Positions 51,683 through 59,476 of a stretch of DNA of 64,000 nt are shown piece by piece. The DNA lies in the NCBI RefSeq assembly GCF_017301735.1, contig NZ_CP071090.1:8918001-8982000 (forward strand), in the 5' to 3' direction. Below the pieces are notes generated by a model. That model was not told the origin of the DNA and did no database searches. It was given only the letters and a program-made list of their open reading frames with translations. Positions within the stretch are counted from its first letter, which is position 1, and every line of letters starts with the position of its first letter. Both the position numbers and the translations under genes were made by a program. This DNA comes from Pyxidicoccus parkwaysis. GTDB taxonomy: Bacteria > Myxococcota > Myxococcia > Myxococcales > Myxococcaceae.

Positions 51683-53194
51683 TCAGCGAACGGATGCCAC
51701 CGAGCGCACCGTCTCCGGCACCGGGTGCACGGAGTCCTCATCCGCGCCCGGCCGCCCCAGCCCCTTGAGCACCGCGGGCGCCGACGCATTCACAGCGCCC
51801 ACGTAGAAGACGCCGTGGTAGCCCGCGTTGTTGGCGCCACCCCAGACGTGGACGAAGAAGCGGTCTCCGTTGTCCTTCCCCTTCGCCTCGCGCACGCCGC
51901 AGTCCAGCTCGCTCTTCACGCCCTTCTCGTCCACGGCGCAAATCCACGCGGAGCCGCTGTTGTACGCCATGTCCAACGCCACCACGTCCTTCACGTGCTT
52001 CGACAGCAACAGGCCCATGGGCTGGTACTTCCCGTTCCACGGCAGCCCCGGCTTCGTGCGCGGGTGGATGTTGCCGCTCACCACGAGGAAGAAGCGGTCC
52101 GGCGCGTGCTTCACGCGCGAGAGCACCGTGGCCGCCATGGCCTCCTCGCGCACCTGGCCCTGGAGCTTCGGGTGGTCGAAGACGAAGACCTCCACGTCCA
52201 GGCCACGCACGCGGAGCTGGCGGAGCTGCTCCAGCATGTTCGCCATCGCCTCGCTGCCGCGCCCGTCCGGGTACGGGCTGCGCCAGAAGGGCGCGTCCAT
52301 CAGCTTCAGCCAGTCCGCGTCCGTGCCCGCGCTGGTGAGGAAGCCCGCGATGCGCTCCTGGCTCTCCACCGGCAGCTCCAGTCCCACCGTCACCGGCGTG
52401 CCCGCCACCACCGTCTGACAGGACGCCTGCGCGAGGAAGCGCGGCACCTCCTGCGTACCGTGCAGCTCGCCCAGCAGCAGCACGCCGCCCCGCTTCACCT
52501 GCTTGCCCAGGCCGATGATGGGCAGCCCGCACTCCATGGACATGGCGGAGGGGGCCTCCTTCGCCTCGGGCGCCTTCGCCACCTGCACCGGCTTCGGCGC
52601 GTTCTCCGCCTTCGCCAGCTTCGGCGCCACGGAGCGGAACACCTTCCACTCCATGACCAAATCACGCGTGCCCTGGCCGGACTCGGCGAAGAAGGAGTTC
52701 TCGCCGCGCGGCGCATCCAGGCGCGACTCGAAGTCCTCCACCGTCATGATGGGCTCGCCGTTGCCATCCAAGGCGGTGCCTTCTGGTTTGGAGCCGAGCG
52801 CACCGTTGAAGCCCAGGCCACGGGCCGGTGCCCAGACGATCTCCTTGCCGGGCTGGGACAGCGCCTTGTTGGAGCTCTTGGTGATGCGGACAATCCACAG
52901 CTTGCTCTTCGTGGGCGACTCGCGCTTGCCCAGCACCATGTACCGGTGCCAGTAGCCCGACACCTTCGAGCCGCCGAACTCCTCACGCCACTCCGTCTGG
53001 AGCACCGCGCTGCCCTTGTCCTCGCGGAAGGGCAGGTTGTTCTCCGTGAAGAACTGGCGGACCTCCGGCCACACTTCTTCCAGCGGCCGGTCATAGATGG
53101 CCTCCCGGTCCGGGAGGTCGAAATCACCCTGGCGGGCCGCACACCCCGCCAGGACGCACAACAGTGTCACCGCAGCCAGAACCGTCGAGCGCAT
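51683..53194 (-). CDS. ChaN/TIKI-like two-domain lipoprotein, paralog 1
   Basis: A 503-residue lipoprotein of uncharacterised function. Lipobox VLAGC with Cys18. The N-terminal region (27-118) starts DLPDREAIYDRPLEEVWPEV and resembles the BamC-type helix-grip fold. A variable linker (118-150) is followed by ENSFFAESGQGTRDLVMEWK and an Ala/Lys/Pro stretch. The C-terminal domain starts ECGLPIIGLGKQ and has LLLGELHGTQEVPRF (E243, H245) and VGLELPVESQ, the pattern of ChaN/TIKI/EreA-like proteins. ATG at 53194. It is the most divergent copy (GKQVKRGG, ASCQT, ESQERIAGF, VETVRS tail) and is split from the others by hutF. Confidence 0.8.
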   Translation of the reverse strand: MRSTVLAAVTLLCVLAGCAARQGDFDLPDREAIYDRPLEEVWPEVRQFFTENNLPFREDKGSAVLQTEWREEFGGSKVSGYWHRYMVLGKRESPTKSKLWIVRITKSSNKALSQPGKEIVWAPARGLGFNGALGSKPEGTALDGNGEPIMTVEDFESRLDAPRGENSFFAESGQGTRDLVMEWKVFRSVAPKLAKAENAPKPVQVAKAPEAKEAPSAMSMECGLPIIGLGKQVKRGGVLLLGELHGTQEVPRFLAQASCQTVVAGTPVTVGLELPVESQERIAGFLTSAGTDADWLKLMDAPFWRSPYPDGRGSEAMANMLEQLRQLRVRGLDVEVFVFDHPKLQGQVREEAMAATVLSRVKHAPDRFFLVVSGNIHPRTKPGLPWNGKYQPMGLLLSKHVKDVVALDMAYNSGSAWICAVDEKGVKSELDCGVREAKGKDNGDRFFVHVWGGANNAGYHGVFYVGAVNASAPAVLKGLGRPGADEDSVHPVPETVRSVASVR

Positions 53195-53243
53195 GGGCTC
53201 CTCCACGAGCAGTCGGCCCGTGAAACGCAGCGCTCGACGGCGG

Positions 53244-53250
53244 CATATCG
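53244..53250 (-). promoter_or_regulatory. CGATATG element upstream of paralog 1
   Basis: CGATATG (read on minus, extended CTCGATATGCCGCC) lies with its last base 50 nt from the start codon at 53194. It is inside the 63-bp gap after hutF and shows that paralog 1 has a leader independent of hutF. Confidence 0.6.
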
Positions 53251-53257
53251 AGCGTTC

Positions 53258-54643
53258 CTACGGGTACAGCGTGCGGGACAGCGCCTGGAACGCGCGGCCG
53301 CTCTCCTCCGCCAACGGATGACGGCCGTCGCTCACCACCACGCGTCCAGCCACCGCCACCTCGCGCACCGCCGCCTTGTCCGCGCCGAAGATGATGGAGG
53401 CCAGCAGTGACGCCTCGCTCGCGCCGAGGAGCGACGGATGGTGCAGGTCCACCGTGAAGAAGTCAGCGGGCCGGCCCGGCTCAAGTGCGCCGGTGGACAG
53501 GCCCAGGCTGCGAGCGCCCTGCGCCGTGGCCATGTCGAAGAGTCGCGCGGCCAACCCATCCATGGCGCCACGGCCCGGGTCCAGCACCGCGCGCCGCAGC
53601 CGCGCCAGCCGCAGGTGGCCCTCCAACTGACGCGCCTCGTCCAAGAGGTCCACCGTGGCCTGACTGTCCGAGCCGAGGCTGACGTGCGCCCCCGCCTTCA
53701 CCAGCGCGTCCGCGGGGACGATGCCGTCGCCCAGGTTGCGCTCCGTGGAGGGACACGCGCACACCGTGGCCTTCGCACGTCCCAGCATCGACACCTCCTC
53801 GTCCGTGAGGTGCACGCCGTGCACGGCGGTGAAGCTCGGACCGAGCAGTCCCAGGTCCGCCAGCAGTTCCACCGGACGCCGCCGGTGCTCCGCGAGACAG
53901 GCCTCGATTTCCTTCGGCTGCTCCGCCACGTGCATGTGCACGGGCATGCTCGGCCTCGCGGCGCCGAGCGCGGTCAGCCACTCGCGCGTCACCGCGCGCA
54001 CGCTGTGCGGCGCGAGCCCCACGCTGACGGCAGTGTCAGCACGCGTCTCGCGCGCGAGCGACTCCGCCGAGGCGAGGAAGGCGTCCACGTCCTGGTCGAT
54101 GAAGCGCCGCTGGCGCGGGTTCGCCGGGACGTTGAAGCCGGCGCGCGCGTAGCCCACGCGGAGGAGACAGATGCGCAGGCCCACGTCCCGCGCGGCGCGG
54201 ATGACGGCATGGGCCAGCGTGTTGCGGTCCGCGTACGGCGTGCCGTCCGCCTGGTGGTGGAGGTAGTGGAACTCGCCGACGGTGGTGATGCCAGCCAGGG
54301 CCATCTCCACGAAGGCCTGTCGCGAGGCGGTGTAGACGTCTTCCGGGCTCAGCGACTCGGCGGCGCGGTACATGGCCTCGCGCCAGCTCCAGAAGTCGTC
54401 CGCCTCGCGGCCGGAGGCCACGTACTCCGTGCGGCCGCGGATGAGGCGCTGGAAGGCATGCGAGTGGCCGTTGACGAGCCCCGGCAGCAGCGCACGCCCC
54501 GGAAGCCGCACCGTGCGCGCGCCGGCGGGTGCGGGGCCTTCATCCAGGACGACGCCCTCCGCGCTCACGCACAGGGCGCGTCCCTCGTGGAAGCGGCCTC
54601 CGGTGTAGAGGAGGTCCGGCTGGTAGACGATGGTTTCGCTCAC
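53258..54643 (-). CDS. hutF: Formimidoylglutamate deiminase HutF (amidohydrolase)
   Basis: A 461-residue amidohydrolase. Metal ligands are seen in VNGHSHAFQRLIRG (HxH), VHMHVAEQP, and SLGSDSQATVDLLDE. HutF-typical stretches are DDFWSWREAMYRAAE, TTVGEFHYLHHQADGTPYAD and CPSTERNLGDGIVPA. It converts N-formimino-glutamate to N-formylglutamate in the histidine degradation pathway. The start is GTG at 54643, giving SETIVYQPDLLYTGG. No other hut gene is in the window. It sits between paralogs 1 and 2 of the lipoprotein array, an odd place for a catabolic enzyme. Confidence 0.88.
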   Translation of the reverse strand: MSETIVYQPDLLYTGGRFHEGRALCVSAEGVVLDEGPAPAGARTVRLPGRALLPGLVNGHSHAFQRLIRGRTEYVASGREADDFWSWREAMYRAAESLSPEDVYTASRQAFVEMALAGITTVGEFHYLHHQADGTPYADRNTLAHAVIRAARDVGLRICLLRVGYARAGFNVPANPRQRRFIDQDVDAFLASAESLARETRADTAVSVGLAPHSVRAVTREWLTALGAARPSMPVHMHVAEQPKEIEACLAEHRRRPVELLADLGLLGPSFTAVHGVHLTDEEVSMLGRAKATVCACPSTERNLGDGIVPADALVKAGAHVSLGSDSQATVDLLDEARQLEGHLRLARLRRAVLDPGRGAMDGLAARLFDMATAQGARSLGLSTGALEPGRPADFFTVDLHHPSLLGASEASLLASIIFGADKAAVREVAVAGRVVVSDGRHPLAEESGRAFQALSRTLYP

Positions 54644-54699
54644 GCCGCCAGCGTATGCCACAGCCGCCAGGAGGCCGCAGTAACGGCGGAGCCGGCCCG

Positions 54700-56244
54700 T
54701 CAACGCGTGGACGCGAAAGCGGAGTCCCCGTCCTTCACCGGGTAGCCGGAGTCATCATCCGCGCCCGGACGTCCCATGCCCCGCTGCACCGCGGGGGCGG
54801 ACGCATTCACCGGGCCCACGTAGAAGACGCCGTTGTAGCCCTCGTCGTTCGTGCTGCCCCACTGGTACATGAAGAAGCGGTCGCCGTTGTCCTTGCCCTT
54901 CGCGGTGCGGATGCCGCAGTCCAACCGGTCCTGCACGCCCTTGCTGTCCACGGCGCAAATCCAGGCCGAGCCGCTGTTGTAGGCCATGTCCAACGCCACC
55001 ACGTCGTCCAGGTCATCCTTCAGGAGCAAGCCCATGGGGCGGTACTTCTTGTCCCACGGCAGGCCGGCCTTCGTGCGCGCGTGGACGTTGCCGGAGAGCA
55101 CCACATAGAAGCGGTCCGGCGCGGCCTCCACCTGCTGCTTCACCGTCGCCGCCATGGCCCTCTCGCGCTCCTGCCCCTGTGCCTTCGGGTGGTCGAAGAC
55201 GAAGGCCTCCACGTCCAATCCCTGCGAGCGGAGCATGCGCAACTGCTCCAGCATGTTGGCCATCGCCTCGCTGCCGCGCCCGTCCGGATACGGGCTGCGC
55301 CAGAAGGGAGCATCCATCAGCTTCAGCCAGTCCTCCTCCGTGCCCGCACTGTCGATGAACGAGTCCACGCGCGTCTGGCTCTCCAGCGGCAGCTCCAATC
55401 CCACCGTCACGGGCACGCCCGCAACCAGCGACTGGCACACCGTCTGCGCCAGGAAGCGCGGCACCTCCTGCGTGCCGTGCATCTCTCCCAGCAGCAGCAC
55501 CGCGCCCTTCTTCGCCTGCTTCGCCAGTCCGATGATGGGCAGCCCACACTCGAAGGCCATCGCGTTGGGGGCCTCCTTCGCGCTCGGCGCCTTCGCCACC
55601 TGAACCGGCTTGGGCGCGTTCTCCGCCTTCGCCAGCTTGGGCGCCACGGAGCGGAACACCTTCCACTCCATCACCAGGTCTCGCGTGCCCTGTCCCGACT
55701 CGGCGTAGAAGGAGTTCTCGCCCTGCGGCGCGGCCAGCCGGTCTTCCCAGTCCTCGGAGGTCAGGAACGGGTCCTCACCACTGATGCCACTGATGGTGGT
55801 TCCAACCCCTTCACCGCCCGTGCCCACCGAACGGGCTCCGCCCTCTCCTCCCTTGTTGAAGCCCATCGCGCGGTTGGACCCCCAATCCAGCTCCTTGCCC
55901 GGCTGGGACAGCGCCTTGTTCGCGCTCTTGGTGATGCGGACAATCCACAGCTTGCTCTTCGTGGGCGACTCGCGCTTCCCGAGCACGAGGTAGCGATGCC
56001 AGTAGCCGGAAATCTTCGAGCCGCCGAACTCCTGGCGCCAATCCGTCTGGAGCACCATGCTGCCCTTGTCCTCCTGGAAGGGCAGCCTGTTGTCCGTGAA
56101 GAACTGGCGGACCTCCGGCCAGATTTCCTCCAGGGGCCGGTCGTAGATGGCCTCGCGGTCTGGAATCTCCAGCTCGCTGCGGTGGGCCGCGCAGCCCACC
56201 ATCCACAAGGTCAGTGCCGCCGCCGCGTATGCCGTTAGGCGCAT
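54700..56244 (-). CDS. ChaN/TIKI-like two-domain lipoprotein, paralog 2
   Basis: A 514-residue lipoprotein. Signal MRLTAYAAAALTLWMVGC (Cys18; Met at -3 is an unusual lipobox). BamC-like region with EIPDREAIYDRPLEEIWPEV, then the longest linker of the five (about 40 residues, rich in GGEGG and GTGGEG). C-terminal domain: LLLGEMHGTQEVPRF, VGLELPLESQTRVDSFIDSA, FWRSPYPDGRGSEAMANMLE, VHARTKAGLPWDKKYRPMGL. MRL start and 54-nt leader as in paralog 4, but the body matches paralog 3 better (QFFTDN, PTKSKL, GADDDSGYPV). ATG at 56244 has GGGAG upstream. Confidence 0.8.
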   Translation of the reverse strand: MRLTAYAAAALTLWMVGCAAHRSELEIPDREAIYDRPLEEIWPEVRQFFTDNRLPFQEDKGSMVLQTDWRQEFGGSKISGYWHRYLVLGKRESPTKSKLWIVRITKSANKALSQPGKELDWGSNRAMGFNKGGEGGARSVGTGGEGVGTTISGISGEDPFLTSEDWEDRLAAPQGENSFYAESGQGTRDLVMEWKVFRSVAPKLAKAENAPKPVQVAKAPSAKEAPNAMAFECGLPIIGLAKQAKKGAVLLLGEMHGTQEVPRFLAQTVCQSLVAGVPVTVGLELPLESQTRVDSFIDSAGTEEDWLKLMDAPFWRSPYPDGRGSEAMANMLEQLRMLRSQGLDVEAFVFDHPKAQGQERERAMAATVKQQVEAAPDRFYVVLSGNVHARTKAGLPWDKKYRPMGLLLKDDLDDVVALDMAYNSGSAWICAVDSKGVQDRLDCGIRTAKGKDNGDRFFMYQWGSTNDEGYNGVFYVGPVNASAPAVQRGMGRPGADDDSGYPVKDGDSAFASTR

Positions 56245-56297
56245 GGTAGGTCTCCCTTCACGTCCCGACCCGCGAAGTAACGGGAGCCTACCCATGC

Positions 56298-56304
56298 CAT
56301 ATCG
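56298..56304 (-). promoter_or_regulatory. CGATATG element upstream of paralog 2
   Basis: CGATATG (extended GTCGATATGGCATGG on minus) with its last base 54 nt from the start codon at 56244, inside the 101-bp gap after paralog 3. Downstream leader shares GTTAC and GGGAGAC-N-ACC with paralog 4. Confidence 0.6.
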
Positions 56305-56345
56305 ACCCCGCGAGACCACAGGTCCGCGGGGCGCTCGCGGTTCGG

Positions 56346-57848
56346 TCAGCGAACAGAAGCGTAGGAGGTGCCTTCGTTCCTCACGGGGTAACCGGAGTCA
56401 TCATCCGCGCCCGGACGTCCCAGTCCCCGGTGCACCGCGGGGGCGGACGCATTCACCGGGCCCACGTAGAAGACGCCGTCGTAGCCCGAGTCGTTCGTCC
56501 CGCCCCACTGGTACATGAAGAAGCGGTCGCCGTTGTCCTTGCCCTTCGCCGTGCGGATGCCGCAGTCCAGCTTGTTGTCCACGGCGCAAATCCACGCCGA
56601 GCCGCTGTTGTAGGCCATGTCGAGCGCGGTGACGTCGTCCAGTGCGTCCTTCAGCAGGTAGCCCATGGGCTGGTACTTCTTGTCCCACGGCAATCCCTGA
56701 CGCGTGCGCGCGTGGATGTTGCCGGAGAGCACCACGTAGAAGCGGTCCTTCGCCGACTCGACCTGGTGCCGCACCGTGGCGGCCAGGGCCTTCTCGCGCT
56801 CCTGGCCCTGTGTCTTCGGGTGGTCGAAGACGAAGGCCTCAACGTCCAGGCCACGCGAGCGCAGCTGACGGAGCTGCTCCAGCATGTTGGCCACCGCCTC
56901 ACTGCTCCGGCCATCCGGATACGGGCTGCGCCAGAAGGGCGCGTCCATCAGCTTCAGCCAGTCCTCCTCCGTGCCCGCGCTGTCGAGGAACGTGTCCACG
57001 CGCGTCTGGCTCTCCAGCGGCAACTCCAGCCCCACCGTCACCGGCACGCCCGCCACCAACGCCTGACACACCGTCTGCGCCAGGAAGCGCGGCACCTCCT
57101 GCGTGCCGTGCATTTCACCGAGCAACAGCACCGCGCCCTTCTTCGCCTGCTTCGCCAGACCGATGATGGGAAGCCCGCACTCGAAGGCCATCGCACTGGG
57201 GGCCTCCTTCGCGCTCGGCGCCTTCGCGACCTGTACCGGCTTGGGGGCGTTCTCCGCCTTCGCCAGCTTGGGGGCGACGGAGCGGAACACCTTCCACTCC
57301 ATCACCAGGTCTCGCGTGCCCTGTCCAGACTCCACGTAGAAGGCATTCTCTCCACGCGGAGCGGCGAAGCGGTCCTCGAAGTCCTCGACACTGATGAGCG
57401 GGTCCTCGACGCCCTCGGTGTTGCCGCCCAACTTCGGGTCATCCTCCCCGCCGCTCACGTCCATCCCCAGCGTCCGGCTGGTCCCCCAGTCCAGCTCCTT
57501 GCCCGCCCGCGACAGCGCCTTGTTGGCGCTCTTGGTGATGCGGACAATCCACAACTTGCTCTTCGTGGGCGACTCGCGCTTGCCGAGCACGAGATAGCGG
57601 TGCCAGTAGCCCGACACCTTCGAGCCACCGAACTCCTCGCGCCACTCCGTCTCGAGCACCATGCTGCCCTTGTCCTCGCGGTAGGGCAGATGGTTGTCCG
57701 TGAAGAACTGACGGACCTCCGGCCACATCTCCTCCAGTGGCCGGTCGTAGATGGCCTCCCGGTCCGGAATCTCCAGCTCACTCCGGTGGGCCGCACAGCC
57801 CACCAGTCCACAGACCAACAGCAGCACTGCTTGGAACCTCGAGCGCAT
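56346..57848 (-). CDS. ChaN/TIKI-like two-domain lipoprotein, paralog 3
   Basis: A 500-residue lipoprotein. Signal MRSRFQAVLLLVCGLVGC (Cys18). BamC-like region, linker with VSGGEDDPKLGGNTEGVEDP, then ChaN/TIKI-like domain with LLLGEMHGTQEVPRF and VGLELPLESQTRVDTFLDSA. A 5-residue deletion near the C-terminus gives WICAVDNKLDCG instead of VDSKGVxDRLDCG in the other copies. Otherwise every conserved motif is intact. Leader length (50 nt) and MRS start group it with paralogs 1 and 5. The first ATG of the frame at 57848 is used. Confidence 0.8.
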   Translation of the reverse strand: MRSRFQAVLLLVCGLVGCAAHRSELEIPDREAIYDRPLEEMWPEVRQFFTDNHLPYREDKGSMVLETEWREEFGGSKVSGYWHRYLVLGKRESPTKSKLWIVRITKSANKALSRAGKELDWGTSRTLGMDVSGGEDDPKLGGNTEGVEDPLISVEDFEDRFAAPRGENAFYVESGQGTRDLVMEWKVFRSVAPKLAKAENAPKPVQVAKAPSAKEAPSAMAFECGLPIIGLAKQAKKGAVLLLGEMHGTQEVPRFLAQTVCQALVAGVPVTVGLELPLESQTRVDTFLDSAGTEEDWLKLMDAPFWRSPYPDGRSSEAVANMLEQLRQLRSRGLDVEAFVFDHPKTQGQEREKALAATVRHQVESAKDRFYVVLSGNIHARTRQGLPWDKKYQPMGYLLKDALDDVTALDMAYNSGSAWICAVDNKLDCGIRTAKGKDNGDRFFMYQWGGTNDSGYDGVFYVGPVNASAPAVHRGLGRPGADDDSGYPVRNEGTSYASVR

Positions 57849-57897
57849 TCACGTTCCCCTCATCAAGCCCGAGAGGGGAACGGGGGCGCCCGGACTC

Positions 57898-57904
57898 CAT
57901 ATCG
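57898..57904 (-). promoter_or_regulatory. CGATATG element upstream of paralog 3
   Basis: CGATATG (extended AGCGATATGGAGTCC on minus), last base 50 nt from the start at 57848. It occupies the very end of the 57-bp gap, just before the stop codon of paralog 4 at 57906. Confidence 0.6.
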
Positions 57905-57905
57905 C

Positions 57906-59375
57906 TCAGGGGAAGGCCGCGTACGACGAGCCCTCGTCCTTCAGCGGATTCTCCGAGTTGTCATTGGCGCCCGGACGGCCCATGCCGCGCTGCACCGCCG
58001 GCACGGATGCGCTCACCGGCCCCACGTAGAACACGCCGTCGTAGCCCGCGTCGTTCGTCCCATCCCACTTGTGCATGAAGAAGCGGTCGCCGTTGTCCTT
58101 GCCCTTCGCATTGCGGACACCGCAGTCCAGCCGGTCCTTCACGCCCTTGCTGTCCACGGCGCAAATCCACGCGGAGCCGCTGTTGTAGGCCATGTCCAGC
58201 GCCGCCACCGTGTCCAGGTCATCCTTCAGCAGCAGCCCCATGGGACGGTACTTCTTGTCCCACGGCAGCCCGGCCTTCGTGCGCGCATGGATGTTGCCGG
58301 AGAGTAGCACGAAGAAGCGGTCCGGCGTGGCCTCCACCTGCTGCTTCACCGTCGCCGCCATGGCCTTCTCGCGCTCCTGGCCCTGCGCCTTCGGGTGGTC
58401 GAAGACGAACGCCTCCACGTCCAACCCCTGCGAGCGGAGCTGGCGGAGCTGCTCCAGCATGTTCGCCATCGCCTCGCTGCTGCGCCCATCCGGATACGGG
58501 CTGCGCCAGAAGGGCGCGTCCATCAACTTCAGCCAGTCCTCCTCCGTGCCCGCACTGTCGATGAACGTGTCGATGCGCGTCTGGCTCTCCAGCGGCAGCT
58601 CCAATCCCACCGTCACCGGCAGGCCCGCCACCACGGACTGACACACCGTCTGCGCCAGGAAGCGCGGCACCTCCTGCGTGCCATGCATCTCACCGAGCAG
58701 CAGCACCGCGCCCTTCTTCGCCTGCTTCGCCAGGCCGATGATGGGCAGGCCGCACTCAATCGACAGCGCGTTGGGGGCCTCCTTCGCACCCGGCGCCTTC
58801 GCCACCTGCACCGGCTTGGGAGCATTCTCGTCCTTCGCCAGCTTGGGCGCGACGGAGCGGAACACCTTCCACTCCATCACCAGATCTCGCGCGCCCTGTC
58901 CGGACTCCGCGAAGAAGGAGTTCTCGCCCTGCGGCGCGTTGAAGTACGCCTCCGCATCCTCGGGACTGAGGACTCCGTTATCGCTCACGCCACCCACGGC
59001 CCGGCTGACACCCCAGTCCAGCTCCTTGCCGGGCTTGGAGAGCGCCTTGTTGGAGCTCTTGGTGATACGGATGATCCACAGCTTGCTCTGCGTGGGCGAC
59101 TCGCGCTTGCCCAGCACCATGTACCGGTGCCAGTAGCCGGCAATCTTCGAGCCGCCGAACTCCTGCCGCCAGTCCGTCTCCAGGACCATGCTGCCCTTGT
59201 CCTCGCGGTAGGGCAGGTTGTTCTCGGTGAAAAAGGTGCGCACCTCCGGCCACATCTCTTCGAGCGGCCGGTCGTAGATGGCCTCGCGGTCCGGAATCTC
59301 CAGGTCGCTGCGGTGGACCGCACAGCCCACCGTCATCCATGCCAGTGCCACACCCACATATGCCGCGAGGCGCAT
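57906..59375 (-). CDS. ChaN/TIKI-like two-domain lipoprotein, paralog 4
   Basis: A 489-residue lipoprotein, the shortest copy. Signal MRLAAYVGVALAWMTVGC (Cys18). BamC-like region with PEVRTFFTENNLPYREDKGS and SPTQSKLWIIRI, shortest linker (VGGVSDNGVLSPEDAEAY). C-terminal domain with LLLGEMHGTQEVPRF and VGLELPLESQTRIDTFIDSA; it alone has KDENAPKPV where the others have KAENAPKPV. The tail GANDNSENPLKDEGSSY groups it with paralog 5. The 54-nt leader and MRL start group it with paralog 2. The ATG at 59375 is preceded by GGGGAGACGACCG. Confidence 0.8.
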   Translation of the reverse strand: MRLAAYVGVALAWMTVGCAVHRSDLEIPDREAIYDRPLEEMWPEVRTFFTENNLPYREDKGSMVLETDWRQEFGGSKIAGYWHRYMVLGKRESPTQSKLWIIRITKSSNKALSKPGKELDWGVSRAVGGVSDNGVLSPEDAEAYFNAPQGENSFFAESGQGARDLVMEWKVFRSVAPKLAKDENAPKPVQVAKAPGAKEAPNALSIECGLPIIGLAKQAKKGAVLLLGEMHGTQEVPRFLAQTVCQSVVAGLPVTVGLELPLESQTRIDTFIDSAGTEEDWLKLMDAPFWRSPYPDGRSSEAMANMLEQLRQLRSQGLDVEAFVFDHPKAQGQEREKAMAATVKQQVEATPDRFFVLLSGNIHARTKAGLPWDKKYRPMGLLLKDDLDTVAALDMAYNSGSAWICAVDSKGVKDRLDCGVRNAKGKDNGDRFFMHKWDGTNDAGYDGVFYVGPVSASVPAVQRGMGRPGANDNSENPLKDEGSSYAAFP

Positions 59376-59428
59376 CGGTCGTCTCCCCTCCATGCCTGAC
59401 GCAGGAGGTAACGAGAACGTAGCCGCGG

Positions 59429-59435
59429 CATATCG
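59429..59435 (-). promoter_or_regulatory. CGATATG element upstream of paralog 4
   Basis: CGATATG (extended GGCGATATGCCGCGG on minus, itself part of a CGGCGATATGCCG palindrome-like stretch), last base 54 nt from the start at 59375, within the 101-bp gap after paralog 5. Confidence 0.6.
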
Positions 59436-59476
59436 CCGCGCGAGCACACCCACCCACGCGGCCCCGGGCGCCTCCC

